The position numbers were made by a program, and so were the translations under genes. A model generated the notes under the pieces. The model had not been told where the DNA came from, made no database searches, and worked only from the letters and a program-made list of their open reading frames with translations. Shown in pieces: positions 25,592-37,100 of a stretch of DNA of 64,000 nt (positions are counted from its first letter, which is position 1; every line of letters begins with the position of its first letter). This DNA is from Trichostrongylus colubriformis (Eukaryota; Nematoda; Chromadorea; Rhabditida; Trichostrongylidae): positions 37,633,282 to 37,697,281 of the forward strand of contig OZ022258.1 in NCBI GenBank assembly GCA_963978905.1, in the 5' to 3' direction.

Positions 25592-25815
25592 TGCTGTTAG
25601 CTGCTGATTTTCGCCGTAGCCCGCGATCGAAATTTGTTACGAGTATGCTGAGTTATGGGCAAAAGCTCCGGTGTCGGACGGGACTGGAACTCGCACTTCA
25701 TGCTTGATATTTTTGAATGTTGATAGCTGCTGATTTTTGAAGCAGGAAAGCATGGAGTACCCCGTCCGACACCGAAGCTTTTGCCCATAAATCAGCATAC
25801 TTGAAACAACTTTAC
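25592..25815. mobile_element. tRNA-derived SINE, family 2, palindromic fragment pair
   Basis: Two opposed pieces share GGTGTCGGACGGGACT (tRNA 3' half) and GGGCAAAAGC with their complements: left GAGTTATGGGCAAAAGCTCC, right CCGAAGCTTTTGCCCATAAA. TAGCTGCTGATTTT occurs twice as the A/T-rich tail. The tRNA-like 5' halves are mostly lost. Confidence 0.75.
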
Positions 25816-26853
25816 TGCTAAATAAAGCCTGGTGGCTTTGAAAGGGTAATTCCGACCTTGTTTTTCCTTTGCTTTCTCTGCTTTCTTTCAGCCGCGTAAT
25901 CTAAGAAAGCTGAAGTAGACTGAATTTCTCACTAGCAAGACCAAATCCACCGTAATGTGAATGGTGGCTGTTACATCACCACCTCCTTGTTGCCTCGTTA
26001 TCCATCACTTTTCCTTGATTTCCCCCTCAAAATCGTACTTGATGCACCACCACCGCATTGCGCCCTTTGACCCTTTTGGACCCATTTGAATGAGTAACCC
26101 TTTTGGAAGCTACGTACGTAAGAGTCAAAAGGAACGTAGCGCACGATTGTACGGGTCTGCTTCGAGACATCGGAAATAATCTTCATTTTTTCCCGAAGTC
26201 AGGTAAACAAAGGCATAGAAGTCACTTTCGGGAAGCTCTTCAGCAGGTTCTCAAGGGCTACTCGAAAACGAATTCTTGTGCCTAAGCTGGAAAGCATGGT
26301 TTGATAGGGTCGGTTACAGTCGTACGGAAAGCACTGTTATGTTGGAGAGATGTATGCAGTCAGGACAACATTATAACTTTTTTCACACCTCAATTTACTG
26401 CATACTGTAAACCTAGTGTAGCAGCGGTCTACCGCATATATACCATTTCCACTTTGAACGGGATACTTTCCAAACCCATATTGACGTGTTTCAAATCTCC
26501 AGGGACGATTTTTGAACCACATTAACTTTTTTCGAACCACCCAGAACATTTCTCGAATCAAAATGGATGTTTTTCAATTTAAGTCGGACAACTTCCTATG
26601 AGCATTTCTGAATGTTCTTATGAGAAGCGTATAATACAAAACACATGTGTCAATTGGCAGTACCCGTCGATAAATAGCCGCTTTTCAAAAAGAATTGCCG
26701 CGTCAAGCGCGCGAAATACTAACACTGCGGCTTGACTTTCGTAATCCCTTCAGTTGTGACGAAACTGCGTACTGTCCAGTCACTTCACGAGCATCCATGA
26801 GCAGCAAGAAGAGCTCAATTTCTGGTTAGCGGCGACGTTACAGGCGGACGACC
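25816..26853. other. Presumed intron, no feature
   Basis: Nothing recognised apart from the lead-in to the transposase-like ORF. Confidence 0.4.
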
Positions 26854-27568
26854 TTGGCGCAAAAGGAAATCCTCGTCAAGCTTGTACAAGTGGGCAGAAG
26901 ATCAATCCATGAAGCCGCTCATGTCGCTGGTGTTAACGAGAGTACGGCAAGGAATATCATCAGTGCGTACAGGAAGGAAGGTGCCATTGTTCAGCGTAGC
27001 CGTGGAGGAAACAGAAGATCCAAGCTGACCGCGGAAGTGCTGCAGCGCATTGAAGATATCGTGGAGGAACATCCAGAAGATAATACCTTGCGGAAGATTC
27101 AGGAACGGCTGAAGGAAGTGAACATCGAGTTGGCCATTTCTTCTATTTTCAACGCCCCAAGAAAGTTGAAGATTAGGATAAAGGATAAAGTTTTTGGCGT
27201 TGATCAATCCCTTCTGTGGGATGCGCCGCACATTCTAGTTCCATTCAGAATCGTGATGGCTGGTGAATGTGATGTGGCCTATACAATGACTTGCGGTGGC
27301 CAGCCGATGTACAAGTCAGTGCTTTTATCCTCCCAGACAAGTCTGGTACCAATTTACCGACCCCGAAGGGATGGAAGACTTGGTTGGCCTGGGCGGGCGT
27401 TGATGCGGGATTTGATCCCCGCACCATGAGAGTGGGGTGCGCGCCACCTGTCACTACACCACCTCCGCCCAAGTTGAAGATTAAACTGAAGAAATGCCTC
27501 TATGAATTGGACCGAGTCAACATGATGAACATGGCGGCTGCTGCGGCAGGGCAACCCTTCAGTAACTG
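26854..27568 (+). pseudogene. Transposase-like helix-turn-helix ORF interrupted by a SINE
   Basis: The first part encodes a homeodomain-like helix-turn-helix (IHEAAHVAGVNESTARNIIS, then YRKEGAIVQRSRGGNRRSKL) followed by ILQRI/EHPEDNTLRKIQERL-type helices, the N-terminal layout of Tc1/pogo-like transposases and related DNA-binding proteins. After PRKLKI the frame enters a SINE. Skipping the SINE and one copy of its target duplication restores the host frame, which continues KLKKCLYELDRVNMMNM to a stop at about 27,567. There is no DDE catalytic region, so this is either a truncated transposase or a domesticated DNA-binding remnant. Start codon upstream unclear. Confidence 0.7.
27176..27470 (-). 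mobile_element. tRNA-derived SINE, family 1, complete copy with 13-base duplication
   Basis: Bounded by perfect direct repeats AAGTTGAAGATTA (27163-27175 and 27471-27483). On the minus strand: tRNA-like head with GGTGGTGTAGTGACAGG and GGGATCAAATCCCGC, a unique body including CCAGACTTGTCTGGGAGG, and a tail ending in a TTTATCC repeat. About 295 bases. Reference copy for the other two. Confidence 0.92.
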
Positions 27569-27952
27569 AACGTGTTTTAATAATCTGTTTACTTTTCTTG
27601 TGAAAAATGTATTTGTTTTCGTCATATTGCATTAAGAATACACTATGAAGTTCAAGAAGAAACTCAAATAAACAAAAAAATCAAAAAATCTTTTTTCATT
27701 TGAAAAACGTCCAATTCGATTTCAACGGTGTCCTAGGTGGTTTGAAAAACGTCTGATTCGATTTCAACAATGTCCCAGATGTTTTGAAAAGTGTCCAGTT
27801 CAAACTGGAAATGGTATATCTTTCTGGTTATTTCTCTTAATTTCACCTACAATCACTCCCCTCCTCTGTTCGTTTCTTACCTTCCTCCTTGAGTCTCATG
27901 ACACACACACTGACTTCAGAATGCCTCCCATTGTAAGTATCCCTTCTCATGA

Positions 27953-28375
27953 ATCAAATGAATCGTCCACAAAAAATAATTTTTTATGTTACCCATATAT
28001 TTGTTGTATTTGTCTAATGTGGGCCGCATGCAGAGTTTCGCGAAAAAATTTAATTCGTCCAAAACACAGCACCACAGTCTTGGCCGGGTGGGCGGGGCCT
28101 CCAATCAAGTGCCCGCCCCGTCGTCCGCTGCGGTCGGTGACGCAGGAATAGAAAATTACGTACAGTCTCACTCTTCGCTCCCAATCGCAGCGGACGCTGG
28201 ACGGGGCTTTTGCTCACGGCCCCGCCCACCTAGACAAGAATTTGGGGAGTGTTGTCTCATCCGAGTTCTCACTTTTACGCATGCCGTGGGTGCAGCCCTC
28301 ATTAGGCAAATACAACATAACTATGAGGGTAACACGGAAACAAAGAAACGAATTGTCACATGGACGATTCCTTTA
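27953..28375. mobile_element. TTAA palindromic MITE (GAATCGTCCAC family), copy 1
   Basis: Right end GGACGATTCCTTTAA, left end degenerate (AAATGAATCGTCCAC). Interior has the family's TTGTATTTGYCTAATG, GTTTCRCG, ATACARCACCAC and GGGCGGGGCC blocks in inverted order on both arms. ORFs read through it are by-products of the palindrome. Confidence 0.82.
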
Positions 28376-29181
28376 AGGTCGTCATCGACAAAGTATTCTT
28401 TTCATGAAATCTTGTCTCGATTCGAAAGTATGATAAAATCTACATAACCATGGGAGGACATCAGTGGTCACAGTGGTCTTCCCTTCCATATTGCCCAGGG
28501 GGACACACCAACCCGACCGACACTCGATCAGCCGCACACTATGCCTGCGGCCGACAATCAGTGTTTTTGATGGCTTTGCCATGAATCATCCGGCCTTTTC
28601 CCTATATGTGACACACACATACAGCCATTCTTTCAATGGTGTGAACTTTTCACTGGCGCACAGACGCCTCCTTCCGTTCCATTGTTGCCGCGAAATGGTG
28701 TACTGCAGGGGCTAAGCTGAGCTATGCTGTCATTCCCTCGACCCTTAATTCAGTATTAATGTACGAATACACATTTGATTTCCTTATCTCTGAGTACTCG
28801 GTTCTGTGTGAATACATGGGAAATTCTAGGCCGATACACTTGAGTCCACATTCCAGCGCAATCAAAACAAGGCAATAAAGATAGGAGACGATACGAAGAA
28901 ACGATTGTGAATCGCATGGGGCCTAAACCTAGAAAGGGGAGTCCCCCTTCTTTAGTCGCAACATAGCGCTAGTATTTTTTGCAATGTATATTACTCGCTT
29001 GCATATAACTATAATTATATATAAGTGTAAGCAGTTTGTGGTGCATATTTTCTGGTTGTTTTGCGTCTTTTGAGAAATTGCCTTCAGAGGATTTTCTTCC
29101 AAAACTGTGTATTTTACCAAACAATCGATTCAGGAAATTTGCTCCTTGTAGGCTCGCATGCTAATTTGTTGTGTGTTTCAG
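28376..29181. other. Presumed intron, no feature
   Basis: AT-rich tail of the 17-kb intron ending in a TTTCAG acceptor. No repeat recognised. Confidence 0.45.
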
Positions 29182-29275
29182 AAAGAATCCGCTTGTGAAG
29201 ACGTTCGATATGGAAATGATCGCATCAAGCGAGCCGCCAAACCAACAGCCAACCCCTGCCGTCGAGTTGCCTCAA
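29182..29275 (+). CDS. Linker exon of the PALS1-like gene
   Basis: Follows a strong TTTCAG acceptor and encodes a segment containing KNPLVKTFDMEMIASSEPP and then a Pro/Gln-rich stretch. It ends in phase 0 at CAA|GTGTGT, matching the phase-0 start of the exon at 30,842. Both junctions therefore keep the MAGUK frame, which is the main support for linking upstream exons to the gene. No known domain. Confidence 0.78.
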
Positions 29276-30841
29276 GTGTGTGATGTCGTTTTTTATTTTT
29301 TTTCGATTTGAAATCGCTCCGAAATGAGTATATGGTTTTGGGAGGTAACTGAAGATGGGATTGCTATTATGACTCATTTCCCATCTTTTTAAAGCTGTTT
29401 TGAGATATTACTCGCTGTAGTATTATTCTATTAGTTGATGCTCGGACAGGTACAACGCGATGTTCGAGCTTATCACAACTACCCCCTTCCCTTGTGTATC
29501 TCTAATGATGCTTCTGATGTTGTGGTGTGAACACTAAGGACCTCGGCTCCCCCCTCCCCTCCCCTCCCATCCCCGGCTGCAATTCAGCGAAAGCACAAAG
29601 TATAAAGGACGGCAGACGACTCACCTTTAGCCCAAAGTCCCAAAGTAAGCCGCGGGTGGAGAAACCCCCAAAAGTGAGCCGTCCGGAAAGGCCCTGCCAA
29701 GAACAGAAAATTGGAGGTTTTTGCGCAGAAATATAAAATCGTGCTGCCCCCTCCTCGTTGCCGATCGGTGTGCTTGTTTCTTGTTGTGGATAAGAACGAT
29801 TCCACCTTATCGTGGCTCTACACACGCTGTACCTTGTACACGGTTCAGAGAGACAACGATTTTACTTAGCTTGATCTTTATCGTGCTTCGTGCATCGTGC
29901 AAGAAAAAACTTGCTTGCTCCTTCCTTCAAGTTTGTCTCAAATTCTAATTTGCCGAACTTCTTTATTACGCGAGGCATACAATACAAGTTGTTCAAACGG
30001 GTCATTTTGTGGAATCTTCACTGTCTAGTTAATTGCGTTTGTTTTTACCTCCACAATACAGTTATAACCCCACTCATTTCGATGGAGTTCCAACCTCATT
30101 CTGGTGCATCATCCTTTTTTTCTAGGCCAATTACCTCTCTAGAGCTACCCATCGGATCCGGTTGGTGAAGCGGCGCATTCAGTGCAGTGTGCGCTGAATG
30201 AGAAAGGCCGAAAGGAGGGAGGGGGAGTAAGTCAAGAATGCACTCTAGGAAAAAATGTAGCAGTTGAAAGTTTTTCGATTTCAAATATGTAGTTGCAAAT
30301 CTTTTCTCCGTCAGAGAGCGGAAAATCACCCTTGGCACAAGTCGAAGCTATAGCATAACTACAGTCCATTCAGCTTCCTCAAAGAAAAAGCGTCAGGTAG
30401 AACTCGCTAGCAGTCCTCTTCTTCTTTTTAAATGGTGGTTTTAATAAACGGAAGATTGCGTAGAGAAAACGATTGCCAGCGATCAAGAGGGCAAGCTCGT
30501 AAATTGTTCAGCCGAAAATTTTTGGAACATATGTCACAGAAATGTTACCGGTGGAGAACAGCTCCAATGCACGGTTAGATGGTAGGACATTTTTGTCCAA
30601 GGATGGGATCTGCAGCGTGAAATATGGAGCTCCCTGTTATAGTTGGACCCAGTTTTTGAGGGGAAATTTAATGATAATCACACAACCTTCAGTGAAGTAT
30701 GGATGCTGTACCCATCAAAGTAAAGCTGGACAGCTATGTCTCAAAGAAGTGATCAGAACTTTCAAACTCAGTGTTGACTCAGCCTTTGGTGATTTATTCG
30801 ATGATGGTTTTGAGAACTTTTTCTAACTTTGATCTGTTCAG
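29276..30841. other. Intron, no exon recognised
   Basis: Holds a C-rich run near 29.55 kb (repeated CCCCTCCC units) and otherwise unremarkable sequence. Short ORFs have no support. Confidence 0.45.
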
Positions 30842-31194
30842 GTTCATATGAATGCCCCTGATCGATTGAAACTGTATGAGTCGGACGTTAAGGTACGCTT
30901 AGCACAAAAGGCTGAACGGCAAAAAGAACATGAATTCCTGCGGTGGGTGATTTCGTTGGTTACGTGAAGTATTTCGAAACTTATTATCGAATTTCAGGTC
31001 CTCACTGCGGCAGTCAAAAAAGCTGAAGGCTCTATCAACTACGAAAGACAAGTCCGTAAGCATTGACGTGCCCGAGGTGAATCCAAGTGATCTAAAGGTT
31101 GAGCCGCGAAACGTCAATGGTTACGAGAATAAGTGCTATGACCAAGGCGAATTCACTTACGGAAAACTCGAGAGCAACAATAATCAGGCAATTC
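30842..31194 (+). CDS. PALS1 (magu-2-like): Two exons encoding the PALS1-like N-terminal conserved region
   Basis: Exons 30842-30942 and 30998-31194 flank a 55-base intron; the split codon is CG+G. The peptide has a basic, helical stretch ([20 protein letters not shown]) followed by SKKLKAL and later NGYENKCYD. These resemble, in the same order, the Arg/Glu-rich stretch, the RLKKLAQ segment and the GIDNPMFD motif in the PALS1 N-terminus, the region carrying the conserved motifs that bind PAR6. The correspondence is by eye. Confidence 0.85.
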
Positions 31195-34100
31195 GTGAGT
31201 TACTAGTACTTCTATAACAAATGGAGACAAATGAATTATAATTAGATCCACAGATTCAATTCACGATTTGGTTCTCTTATTTTTTTTTATTTCTCTGCAC
31301 CTGCTTCCTGCGGATCTGATTTCATATGGCGCAGAACAACCCACAGCATGCCAGTAAAATATTGCATATCATTTTTGAGTTCTCTATTCCTGCAGAAATG
31401 TTCTAAATGTTTTTTATAGTGTATTGAGGTTTATGGGTCTAAATCTCAGTTATTATGAAATTTTTGTAAGGGCGCAGCAAATGTTATGACCATGCTGAAC
31501 CGAATCGGCGCTCCCGGCCGTTGCACATAGTCAACCCATTAGGGCCGTACTTCTCGAAATTACCGGTTGCGGTAGGTGCTATCGCCGCCTGGGTGCCGGC
31601 GGAGAGGGGGGAAGGGGAGCATCCCGCCATGTTTTCTTTCTCAAAGGAATCTTCCCAGAATAAGTGAGTTCCCCTGTTATCCATATACTCATGTTGTATT
31701 TGCCTAATGTGGGCCGCATGCAAAGTTTCACGCAAAAGGATCTGAATCCGGCTAAAATACAACACCACGAAGCCTTGACCGAGTGCACGGGGCCCTGGAG
31801 TGCCCACCCTCTCGTCCGCCACAGTCGGAAATGCATTGTGGGAACAGAATGTTACGTAAACAGTCCCGCTTTCCAATCCCAACCGCGGCAGACGACGGGA
31901 CGGGGCCTTCACTGCCAAGCCCCTTCCACCCGGCTGAGAATCTGGGGAACTGTACGTCAGCCGAATTTTCACTTTTTCGCGTGAAACTTTGCATGGGGCC
32001 CTTATCAGGTAAATACAACATGGTACATGAGTAACGAAGAAATTCGTTTTTCCGTGAACGATTCCTTTAAGCCGAGAAAGGGGAAGGAAGCTTCCTTCTT
32101 CCTTCGAGGCTTAAGCAAAAACAGGTGCTCGACTGTTCAGAGTGACCCTACCAAGATCTTTCAGAGATACTAGGTGAGCAATTTTGATGAGATGTCCCTC
32201 ACGTTGCGATAGCTGCGGTTAATATTTTCTTAAATACAAGCATTCGTTTGATTTTACATTGTCTCCTGAACTCCACAACAGTCCTATCTTCTCAATAGTG
32301 AATGTTGTGGCTGACGTGAACTGACTAGCTGAAAACAGGGTATATGGACAGGCGAAGTTTGTTCGACAAAGCGCTGTAATAGAAACCTATAAATTGGGCA
32401 CACATGAATGACCTCCTTATCCGCTAACTTATGTATGGACTGTGGAGGAAGAGAAATGTGTGCTATCGGCTTAGCGTAACTGATTGGATTGCGATTTCAG
32501 CGCTGAAACAGGTTATCGTTTCGGTTGATCGGATCACAGATCATCTATCACGACTGGAAGGCAAAGAAGAAGAGTCGAAGATTCTTCACGAGTTTTTCCA
32601 TTCTGAACCCGTTCAAGCAGCCATTGAAGCGATAGCCGTGCATCGAACAACGCACGATGAGGTACTCTATTCAGACCCCCCCCCTTGACAGGATGGTTTT
32701 CCTTCGAATCTCCTCTTTTCAGGAGACGAAAGAGGTCGAATCGTCCTTCGTAGCCAATGGATCGACAACACACAACCCCACAAATTCAACTGAGCCAAAC
32801 ATTCACGTTGTCAGCCTTTTCAAGCGTGAAGACAGTTACCTGGTAAGCTCCTTTCCTTCCACTTAGCCACGGGTTTTCAGGAATGCTTCCGTGCTTCTAT
32901 TTAGAATCGTACCGCATCATTATGATCTTAATAGATCTTAAAACGATAATTAAGCGGTAAGTGTTGAGAGTGCTGCCAAAATTCACCGCTTGTGTGTTCT
33001 GTGTCTGATTGCCGTGTTCTCTTCTCACTTTCCAGTCGATCACTCTTCTGTTTTGAGATTCTTATCTCTGAATCCTCCACCTACTTAACGAATGCATCGC
33101 GTGAAGTGGATTTTATGCGTGAATAGCCACACTTACTAGAAGGATTGCTCAATACTACCACCTGGCACTACTATTGCACATCGTGATGTGATACCTTTCA
33201 GGGTGCTACAGTTCGAAACCAAGACGAGCGCGTTGTAATTGGACGGGTTGTTAAAGGTGGAATCGTGGAGAGAACGGGCCTATTGAAAGAAGGTCTGTAT
33301 CTTCAATTCAGCTGTTTAGCAGTTGGAGGACATTTCTAAGGAATTCTATCTTGTTGCTCTCTGCTTCTGTTGAAGCCGTTTCATTTCCAGGTGATGAGCT
33401 CTTAGAAATGAACGGAATTGATCTTCGAGGCAAGAACGTTGCAGAGGTCTGCGAATTACTTGTGAGTTCTTTTTCTTCCCCATATTTCTTTTCTCAAATT
33501 TTCTCAAAAATGAAAAATTTCACCAAATATAACTAATCAAGCGATGTTTCTTGGTTTAACCAGATCATATATTTACAATATATATTAAAGGAATCGTCCA
33601 CGGAAAATGAGTTTTTGTGTTACCCATGTATTTATGTTGTATTTGCCTAATGTTGGCCTCATGCAAAATTTCACGCGAAAAAATGTGAATCTGGCTGAGA
33701 TACAGCACCACAAAGTGCGGTCCCAGTGGGCGGGGCCTCCGTGTAAAAGCCTCGCACCGCGTCCGTCGTGGTCGGAGACGCATTGTAGGAACAGAAGGTT
33801 ACGTAAACAGTCCTACTCTCCGTTCCCAACGGCGGCGGAAGACGGGACGAGGCTTTTACACGGAGGCCCCGCCCACTGGGACCGCACTTTGTGGTGCTGT
33901 ATCTCAGCCAGATTCACATTTTTTCGCGTGAAATTTTGCATGTGGCCAACATTAGGCAAATACAACATAAACATATGGGTAACACAAAAACTCATTTTCC
34001 GTGGACGATTCCTTTAATCAGAATATATTTACGATATATATTTACAATACAAGCTGCCGGTTTCCCTTCGCTTCCTTACCAAAAAGCACGAAGGGTGAAT

Positions 34101-37100
34101 ATCTACTACTGTTTGATTTCCGTCTAAAAGCGCGTTCAGAACGGAAGCCAGAACAATTCTTGCTACAAGATTCCCGAAAATCCATTTCAACTGATCATTT
34201 AATCTCAAATTAAAATCGTACAAAATCGACGATAAATCATTCACGAAGAGCAGTGTTTTCAGGTGCGCTTCCCTACTAGCTCTCCTTCCAGTGCCTTAGG
34301 GCTTGGCCTAGACGAATCCTTTTATACCAAAGAGTATGTAGGAAAGTGCTGATTTGCTGTGGAAACTATGTGTGTGTTTCAATTTTCCTGAATAAGATTA
34401 GGCTGAGGACTGGTGAGCACAGAAGCATTGAAGGAGGATCCTAAAAGAAAAAACCTGTGCAAATTAACGTGGGGCTTATAATCTTGCTTTCGACCGATCG
34501 TCCGCGCCTAGCACCTAGCTAACGTGGAACGTATCTTTGAGAGCTGATTGAAAAAAAACTAGTTACAAATCGTGCGATTGCTCTGGAAAGCTCTGAAAAT
34601 CTGTCTTTTTCAGCGGACGATCTCAGGCGAAGTTAGTTTTGTGGTATCATCACCAGCTGAAGCTCGAAGAAAAACAGCAACATCATCATCTAAAGTTAAG
34701 CATATGAGAGCGTTATTCGACTACGATCCTGAGGTGGGTCATGCACAATTGCTTATATCTGAAACTTCAGAAAATCTGGAAGCTCGCTGCGAAACTCTAA
34801 TTATTGTTGTTTAGGACGATATTTACGTTCCTTGTAAAGAGTTGGCGTTGAAATTTCAACGTGGTGACATTCTGCATGTGCTCAGTACTGAGGACGAGAA
34901 CTGGTGGCAAGCATATCGTGAGGGTGACGACACGACACAGTCGCTTGCTGGTCTTATCCCAAGCTCGAGCTTCCACCAACAGTCAGTCTGGCGATTTGTT
35001 AGCAGCACGGTCCTTTTTCAGACTACTCGTTCAGGGTCGTCCTATATATGGACGAGATTGAAAAGGATGCTCGACCCAAATGTCGAACCGAGTCGAGAAA
35101 GAAATTGCAAGAGGTTAGTGTCAAAGCTCGAATCGATTTTATTTCTCGAAATGCTAACGTCTTTCAGGTCATTCGAACGCTCGGTCGGAGATCTTCCAAG
35201 GAAGTTCAACGCAGTGCTGATGAGCCAGTTGGAAACAGCATTGGCTATCATTCAGGTGATTGCCACATTTGAGTGCTTGGGGACCGAAAAATGTTCCCTG
35301 TGAAGGAAAGCGAGTCCAATGTCGAAGTGTGTGGTGAAAGTGCCGTGGAGGGCTCTACATGAGCTCCTTAACATAACCCTACTACAGTGTACAATATTGT
35401 TTCTCACAAACTAGCGACTCATTTGATTGCGTGGCATGTCACATATCGCAGATCCGCGTGACTCTGGTCGATACTCAGCGGTGCGCGTATACTCGTTCAC
35501 TCAAGGATAACTCGTCCACTTGAAGATGAGAGGGACAAATATGTTTCGCGAGTTTTTTCGCAATTCATTTTCTTTTTTTCAATAAAATCAATTGACCCCC
35601 CTACTCTCATTTTTGACGGGTGACCCAAATATTGATCGTGCCACCTTTACGGGTAGGTAATCATGACTCACGTGGCACCAGCCTTTGTAATATGAAAAGA
35701 AGGAAATTGTGGGTGGTGATTGAAGTGGTTCGATTTGTTTCAAGAGCAGACAAGCCGGGCAACAACGAGATCAGTCTCGCCTCCATCTCGTTTAGTTTAT
35801 TTGTGTTACTGATTTGTTATAGATTTGTTGACGTACGAGGAAGTGGTCTTGCATCTGGCCCGAACCGATCGCAAGCGTCCACTGGTGCTGTGTGGTCCTG
35901 AGGGTGTAGGGTGTTTGGAGCTACGGCAACAACTGCTCGAAAGTGATCGAGATCGTCTTGCTGGACCAGTACCATGTGGGTTTCTTCACTGGGAAGGCTA
36001 TCATAATTCAATCGAGAAATTTGAGAAGAAGAGATCAGAATTATCCATTGTTAGAGGGGATAAGAGTAGACTAGTTATCTTCAATATTATTGGCTGTTTT
36101 CTGTCAGGGTCAAGTGTAATCAGAACGCAAAATTTGCTGGTCGCGCTACATCTTAGCGACAGTATAGCCTCTACATTGGTCCTTCATCATAATTCCCGCT
36201 CAAATGTGCCACGAGCAGCTCGCCGTAGATTCTGTGCGGCGTCGTTTTGGGACCCAATGCTGAGCCTTGGTTTCGCATGTAAATATGCAGTTATTGAGAA
36301 ACGTATTCAGATACAACTCGACCACAACGGGATGGTGAGCTCGACGGTATCCATTACCATTTTATAACGAAGCAGCGTTTTCTTGACGATTCGAAGGTAC
36401 TGTCTTGATGCCAGCTACCTTTTTTCGACAGCCTTAAAAAAATAGTTTTTTTTCCAATGCTTCATTTGCGAACCTGATCCTCGAAGGAAATCTAATTTGT
36501 GTGCAACATTCAGGCCGGTAAATTTGTTGAATTTGGAGAATATGAGAAATACCTCTACGGAACGGCAGCGGCAGATATTGTGAATGTCATTAAACGGTCA
36601 AAGACCTGTGTACTCACGCTAAAAGCCGAAGTAGGTCTGAAATAATTCTCCAACTCTTTTCATGCATTGCCCATTATTTACACATACATGTTAGTTGTCC
36701 AGTGCTCTATGAGATATTGGGCAGACTTTTATTTTTAAAGTCAGCTGAAGTCAACAAAATAAAATTAAATCAAATTGGAGCAAAGTACGTGGAAAAACTT
36801 AGAATTTGCGAATAGGACCGTTTTTTCGGACTGAAGGTCTTCTACCAAGCATTGCCTAACCCATGCTTGATCCTGGCCAGGAACTCAATGAGAAGTCGAA
36901 TTTAGCAATTTCAGTGACAACGAGAAAAGTCTTTGATTTACTCGCTTAACGGATTTGCCCTCGGCTTGAGATCGGGTAACCGCTCGCGGCGACGCTTCCC
37001 GAATTGTCCGGGTGGTGGCGTGTCCTTCGCCGTCTGGGCTTTCCCAGATTTGCCTAAGCTTTGTTAGGGAGGAGCTTCGGCAGCGCGTTTTTACCTGTCT

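Noticed and set aside
27986..28447. 153-codon plus-strand ORF
   Set aside because: Reads through a TTAA MITE copy; no protein motif.
31484..31972. 162-codon minus-strand ORF
   Set aside because: It lies over copy 2 of the TTAA palindromic MITE, and similar ORFs appear in other copies. GC-rich palindromes yield such frames by chance.
35022..35034. Acceptor at 35,020-35,021 for the hook exon
   Set aside because: With the two bases left from the SH3 exon it leads to a TGA within about 13 codons.
35976..36367. Continuation of the GK-exon ORF past 35,975
   Set aside because: Similarity to the family stops at the GTGGGT donor, and the next family motif lies in the exon at 36,311 in a phase requiring this splice.
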